64,000 nt of DNA from Bacillota bacterium (lineage in GTDB: Bacteria > Bacillota > Clostridia > Lachnospirales > Lachnospiraceae): positions 1 through 64,000 of the forward strand of contig JAEWMB010000026.1 in the NCBI GenBank assembly GCA_023457255.1, read 5' to 3'. Positions 60,402 to 64,000 of the stretch are shown piece after piece. Numbering within the stretch: position 1 is the stretch's first letter; every line of letters starts with the position of its first letter. The notes below the pieces were generated by a model that was not told where the DNA came from, made no database searches, and saw nothing but the letters and a program-made list of their open reading frames with translations. The position numbers were made by a program, and so were the translations under genes.

Positions 60402-61535
60402 CTAATGAGCAGATTTCAAATATGGATATGGATTTACATTATTGCCATTAATTAATAAACTAAAATGCAAGTGCGGTCCGGTAGAAATGCCGGTAGAACC
60501 AACCAATGCAATTGTTTGCCCCTGATCAACATAGTCCCCAACATTTACTAATAATTTGGAACAATGCAGATATCTTGTAACAACTCCTTTACCATGATCA
60601 ACTTCAACATAACGGCCCCCACTGCTGCTATAACCTGCTCCCACAACACGGCCTGCAAGTACTGATACGATGGAAGAACCATAGGCACCACCGATATCAA
60701 GACCTTTATGATAAGTGCTGGCACCGGCAGTCGGAGCTTTACGATATCCATAATACGTATAGATATTATGATCGGAAGGCAACGGCCAAACCATATAGTT
60801 GATATCTGATTTGATTTCATCAATTGATTTTGCATATTTGAAATTATATACGAAATCTACATAGCTTTTACTAACATAAGCATCTGTTTCGTTGTAATCA
60901 ACTTTCACCCACTCCTCAAGGATTTCTAAAACTTCAAGTTGTTCCCCTTTGGCAATTTGTCCAAGACGAGAGCTGTTTTCTGAGGCTTTCGTACGTACAT
61001 TTAATGTAGTGCAGGTAGCTTGAGCATATTGCACATAACATTTCTGTGCTAATTTTACAGCGTTTTCCCCAGTTGCTAAGTACTCAGACTTGATGTAACC
61101 TTCTACTTTTCCGGATACAATTTTTGTCCATTCGCCATTTACTCCTATAATAGTTGCAGCGGCACCACGAGAGAGACGTCCTGCAAGACTTGAATCTACG
61201 GAGGCTTCCGTACGTATATTTACATAGTCATTTACATTGGCAATTGCGATACCTTGAAATTGAATTGGCGGCAATTCTCTGGGTGCGAGTGGTTCTCCTC
61301 CAACTAGTATTGTAGTAGTAGCGTTGTTTATTGAGATTCCGGTTTCTGATAATCTAGCATCATAGTAATTATCAATAGCCATTGACATACCGCCGATACC
61401 GCCTCCGGATAATGTACTTTCCTTATTTACTTTTGATAAACTTGTTCCTTCTGCGTTCGCTTCCGTTACAGTCTGATTCCATAAAAATAGTGCAATAGAC
61501 AAGGTTGCTGCTTGTATAATGACTCTTTTTTTCAT
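60402..61535 (-). CDS. Secreted SH3-domain M23 peptidase
   Basis: A 377-residue exported cell-wall hydrolase. Signal peptide residues 1-28 (KKRVIIQAATLSIALFLWN, cleavage near ANA). Two bacterial SH3 domains follow, about 95-155 (VNIRTEASVDSSLAGRLSRGAA) and 170-235 (LNVRTKASENSSRLGQIAKGEQ), which bind wall peptides. The M23 domain (about 255-375) has HKGLDIGG (HxxxD zinc ligands) and TGPHLHFSL (HxH). All zinc ligands are intact, so it should cut peptidoglycan cross-links. ATG 61535 follows TTGGAGG. Its likely role is wall remodelling during growth or sporulation. Confidence 0.93.
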   Translation of the reverse strand: MKKRVIIQAATLSIALFLWNQTVTEANAEGTSLSKVNKESTLSGGGIGGMSMAIDNYYDARLSETGISINNATTTILVGGEPLAPRELPPIQFQGIAIANVNDYVNIRTEASVDSSLAGRLSRGAAATIIGVNGEWTKIVSGKVEGYIKSEYLATGENAVKLAQKCYVQYAQATCTTLNVRTKASENSSRLGQIAKGEQLEVLEILEEWVKVDYNETDAYVSKSYVDFVYNFKYAKSIDEIKSDINYMVWPLPSDHNIYTYYGYRKAPTAGASTYHKGLDIGGAYGSSIVSVLAGRVVGAGYSSSGGRYVEVDHGKGVVTRYLHCSKLLVNVGDYVDQGQTIALVGSTGISTGPHLHFSLLINGNNVNPYPYLKSAH

Positions 61536-61926
61536 TGTAATCCTCCAAAGTATGCCTGCTGAAAATAGGCGTAGGTATTAGTTGTGATGCTAAATATTAC
61601 AGAATTGTTACACCACACAGACGAATTATAACAAATTAATAATATGTTGTCAACATTTTGAACATAGAAAGAATAGAGATAGGAAAATAATTGTAACAAA
61701 GTGATAAACTGTATTCTGCTGGCAGGAGTTTGATGATTTGATTTGTTACAAAAAGTTATATGGGAAGTGAAATCCTGGAAGGAATATAACCGGTCTTCTT
61801 CCCCGATATTCTTTCATAACTCTATCTTAGGAGTAGCCGATTAAAAGAATACGAATAAGATAATAGAGAAGTATAGATTAAATATAGGGAAGTCACTCTT
61901 GAAATCCTTATAGCGTGGAGACGGTA
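61536..61926. other. Divergent intergenic region
   Basis: About 390 bp of AT-rich sequence between the leftward M23 peptidase gene and the rightward subtilase gene. It should hold both promoters, but none could be assigned with confidence. No coding frame or strong hairpin was seen. Confidence 0.35.
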
Positions 61927-62910
61927 ATGGACCTAGCGAGCAGGACCATTCGGCTAAGGTACGCTCATGATCGTAGAATATACGGAACCGGGATAGGGGT
62001 AGCAATTGTAGATACTGGGATATGTCAGCATCCGGATTTTTTAAAAAATTGTAATCGCAAGATTTATTTTAAAGACTTTATTCATCAGAGGAATGGAATG
62101 TACGATGACTGCGGCCATGGAACTCATGTTGCAGGAATTATCGGAGGAAGTGGCTATGCTTCTGGTGGTAAATATATGGGAGTGGCTCCAAACTGTAATC
62201 TGATCATGGCGAAAACCTTAAATTATAAAGGAGATGGCAATATATCAGATGTACTCATAGCACTCGACTGGATTGTGAAGCATAAGGAGGAGCTTGGTAT
62301 CCGAATTGTCAACTTATCTTTTGGTATGGGCAATAAAGAAATTAGTCAGGATGGGAGAAATTTAATTCAAGCAGTAGAAAATGTTTGGGATAATGGAATT
62401 GTTGTGGTGGCAGCGGCCGGGAATGGCGGACCGAATTTAGGCAGTGTCGCAGTACCAGGCAGTAGCAAAAAGATTATTACGGTAGGTGCGTCGGATGATA
62501 ATATTGAGGTTGACTTAATGGGAAATCGTGCGAAAAATTACTCCGGAAGAGGCCCAACTTTTGAATGTATTAAGAAGCCGGATATAGTTGCACCAGCGAG
62601 TAATATTATGAGTTGTGCACTTGCAAGGTCTTATGGGTCTGATATGTTTCGTGCGTTAAATATAAATCGCTTTACTACGGCTATGAAGGGCGGCAGGGAG
62701 CGATACGGTAATTTCTATACTGAAAAAAGTGGAACTAGTATGGCAACTCCAATAGTAAGCGGGGCAATTGCGTTGCTTTTGTCGATTAGGCCAAATTTGA
62801 CACCAAAAGAAGTAAAAATAAAGATACGGGATAGCTGTGTAAATCTTGGAGAACCCCAGAGTAAACAAGGATGGGGACTTTTAGATATTGAGAATTTATT
62901 AAAAGCTTAA
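61927..62910 (+). CDS. Subtilisin-family serine protease without signal peptide
   Basis: A 327-residue S8 protease. The catalytic triad is clear: D29 in IVDTGICQHPDF, H64 in CGHGTHVAGIIGG, and the serine in GTSMATPIVSGAIALLLS near residue 277. The oxyanion asparagine lies in AAAGNGG. There is no signal peptide or propeptide, so it resembles intracellular subtilases or cortex-processing CspB/C-type relatives rather than secreted subtilisin. I chose ATG 61927 because GTGGAG lies about seven bases upstream; GTG 61915 is an alternative. It stands alone between the M23 gene and an aldo/keto reductase. Confidence 0.9.
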   Translation: MDLASRTIRLRYAHDRRIYGTGIGVAIVDTGICQHPDFLKNCNRKIYFKDFIHQRNGMYDDCGHGTHVAGIIGGSGYASGGKYMGVAPNCNLIMAKTLNYKGDGNISDVLIALDWIVKHKEELGIRIVNLSFGMGNKEISQDGRNLIQAVENVWDNGIVVVAAAGNGGPNLGSVAVPGSSKKIITVGASDDNIEVDLMGNRAKNYSGRGPTFECIKKPDIVAPASNIMSCALARSYGSDMFRALNINRFTTAMKGGRERYGNFYTEKSGTSMATPIVSGAIALLLSIRPNLTPKEVKIKIRDSCVNLGEPQSKQGWGLLDIENLLKA

Positions 62911-62982
62911 AATTGATAAATTATTTGACCTGGACACGTCGTTAAACTGTCTTTTTTCGTTGCAAAAAATTTCTTAAAGTAC

Positions 62983-63013
62983 TTGACTTAGAGCCAACTC
63001 TAGGACTTACAAT
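62983..63013 (+). promoter_or_regulatory. MerR-type promoter with 19-bp spacer
   Basis: TTGACT (62983-62988) and TACAAT (63008-63013) are separated by 19 bp, two more than usual. The spacer contains the perfect dyad TAGAG-CCAA-CTCTA (62989-63002). This is the hallmark of promoters activated by MerR-family regulators, which untwist the over-long spacer. The next gene is an aldo/keto reductase. Confidence 0.85.
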
Positions 63014-63120
63014 AAGAAGTAATAAGCTTTCTTTTGGTCTCAATATTGCTGCTTATTTTATAAAGAGGTTTCTAGAAGGATGATATAATGCGTAAGCAAA
63101 ACGCAGGATTGGAGGATTAC

Positions 63121-64000
63121 ATGGAATATAGAAGAATGGGGAATACCGGAGTTGAGATTTCAGCACTTGGTTTTGGTGCCATGAGACTTCCGGTATTAGA
63201 AGATGGTTCGATTCAGGAAGAAGAAGCAATTAAAATGATACGTCACGCAATTGACGAAGGGGTCAATTATGTAGATACCGCTTATCCTTATCATAAGGGC
63301 ATGAGTGAAGTATTAGTCGGTAAGGCTTTAAAAGATGGTTATCGAGAGAAAACATATGTAGCTTCAAAATGTCCGGTATGGGAAATAAAATGCCCGGAGG
63401 ATTTTGACCGAATCTTAGAGGAACAGTTAAATAAACTGCAAGTGGAGACGATTGATTTTTATCTTTTGCATGCGATTGGAAAAGAGCGGTTTGAAAATAT
63501 CATTCTTAAATTTGATTTAATTAAGAAGATGGAACAAGCAAAAGCGGATGGAAGGATACGATACATAGGTTTTTCCTTCCATGACAACGCAGAAGCTTTT
63601 CTTAACATTGTGGATAGTTATGATTCTTGGGATTTTTGTCAAATTCAAATGAATTATATTGATATTTATAACCAAGCTGCGATAGAAGGTATGGAGTATG
63701 CCGCATCGAAAGGGCTTGGAGTTATTGTTATGGAACCTTTGCTGGGTGGTAAGCTGGCAAATCCTCCCAAGAATGTCTTAGAGGCGTTAGGTAAGGAAAA
63801 AACGCCTGTGGAATGGGCATTGGATTTTTTGTGGGATCGAAAAGAGGTTAGCTTCTTGTTAAGCGGTATGAGTACAATGAAGCAAACTACGGATAATATT
63901 GAATACGCAGGCAGATCTGGGATTGGCATGTTAACCGATGACCAAAGAGAGAGGTATGCGAATGCAAAGCGTATTTATGATACAATGGCATTGGTATCTT
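63121..64000 (+). CDS. Aldo/keto reductase (cut by window end)
   Basis: The first 293 residues of an NAD(P)H-dependent aldehyde/ketone reductase; no stop codon is reached by 64000. MEYRRMGNTGVEISALGFGAMRLP is the family start, GVNYVDTAYPYHKGMSEVLVGKAL holds the catalytic Asp and Tyr, YVASKCPVW the lysine, and FYLLHAIG the active-site histidine. It belongs to the class often carrying a C-terminal [4Fe-4S] domain; whether this copy has it lies beyond the window. ATG 63121 follows TTGGAGG. A MerR-type 19-bp-spacer promoter directly upstream suggests induction by electrophiles, aldehydes or redox stress. Confidence 0.93.
   Translation, partial: MEYRRMGNTGVEISALGFGAMRLPVLEDGSIQEEEAIKMIRHAIDEGVNYVDTAYPYHKGMSEVLVGKALKDGYREKTYVASKCPVWEIKCPEDFDRILEEQLNKLQVETIDFYLLHAIGKERFENIILKFDLIKKMEQAKADGRIRYIGFSFHDNAEAFLNIVDSYDSWDFCQIQMNYIDIYNQAAIEGMEYAASKGLGVIVMEPLLGGKLANPPKNVLEALGKEKTPVEWALDFLWDRKEVSFLLSGMSTMKQTTDNIEYAGRSGIGMLTDDQRERYANAKRIYDTMALVS

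Noticed and set aside
1..64000. CRISPR arrays, prophage or rRNA operons
   Set aside because: No regularly spaced repeats, phage structural genes or rRNA sequences were seen on reading both strands.

Overview
The window looks like the chromosome of an AT-rich, anaerobic, probably spore-forming Firmicute of the Clostridia, most like Lachnospiraceae (Clostridium/Lachnoclostridium type). The signs are ferredoxin-linked 2-oxoacid oxidoreductases, rubrerythrin, an iron-sulfur L-serine ammonia-lyase, a putative Re-citrate synthase, methylglyoxal synthase, phenylacetate-CoA ligases and strong AGGAGG-type ribosome binding sites. This assignment is inferred from gene content; no rRNA is present.

Region 1 (about 54-10424) is a 10.3 kb integrative element inserted in the 3' end of a tRNA-Gly(GCC) gene. 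A 25-bp direct repeat of the tRNA end (103-127 and 10400-10424) marks attL and attR. The integrase gene sits next to attL. Inside are ardA (antirestriction), an archaeo-eukaryotic-type primase, several unknown proteins, a secreted cargo protein and a three-gene operon with a four-helix-bundle protein. TTGGTTCCA pairs about 60 bp inside both ends look like integrase arm sites. A non-coding stretch (5714-5886) with nested inverted repeats and helically phased repeats is a candidate origin. No relaxase or conjugation genes were recognised.

Region 2 (10.5-25.6 kb) is chromosomal: korAB, rubrerythrin, a BlaI/BlaR1-type regulatory pair with a small secreted protein, a relic of a chemotaxis receptor, a HAD phosphatase, an FMN-dependent 2-nitropropane-dioxygenase-like enzyme, L-serine ammonia-lyase, a cation/proton antiporter preceded by a fluoride (crcB-type) riboswitch, metF and a membrane-anchored GH25 lysozyme.

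Region 3 (25.6-43.2 kb) holds an IS3-family transposase relic, a five-gene oligopeptide ABC transporter, two family-2 glycosyltransferases, a divergent carbamate-kinase-like protein, methylglyoxal synthase, a putative Re-citrate synthase/isocitrate dehydrogenase/GntR cluster (2-oxoglutarate and glutamate synthesis), a chemotaxis receptor and chorismate synthase.

Region 4 (43.2-53 kb) has two small cysteine-rich proteins, one with a duplicated Trp-Trp-Ile-rich membrane segment. It then has a phenylacetate-CoA ligase, a Na+/solute symporter and an iorA-iorB-ACT-paaK-ACT operon that should oxidise aryl-pyruvates to aryl-acetyl-CoA and recover ATP. Region 5 (53-64 kb) has a NusG-II-domain protein, a lipoprotein polysaccharide deacetylase, an ArsR-type regulator with a paired ABC exporter, an SH3/M23 peptidase, a subtilase without signal peptide, and an aldo/keto reductase cut by the window end behind a MerR-type 19-bp-spacer promoter.
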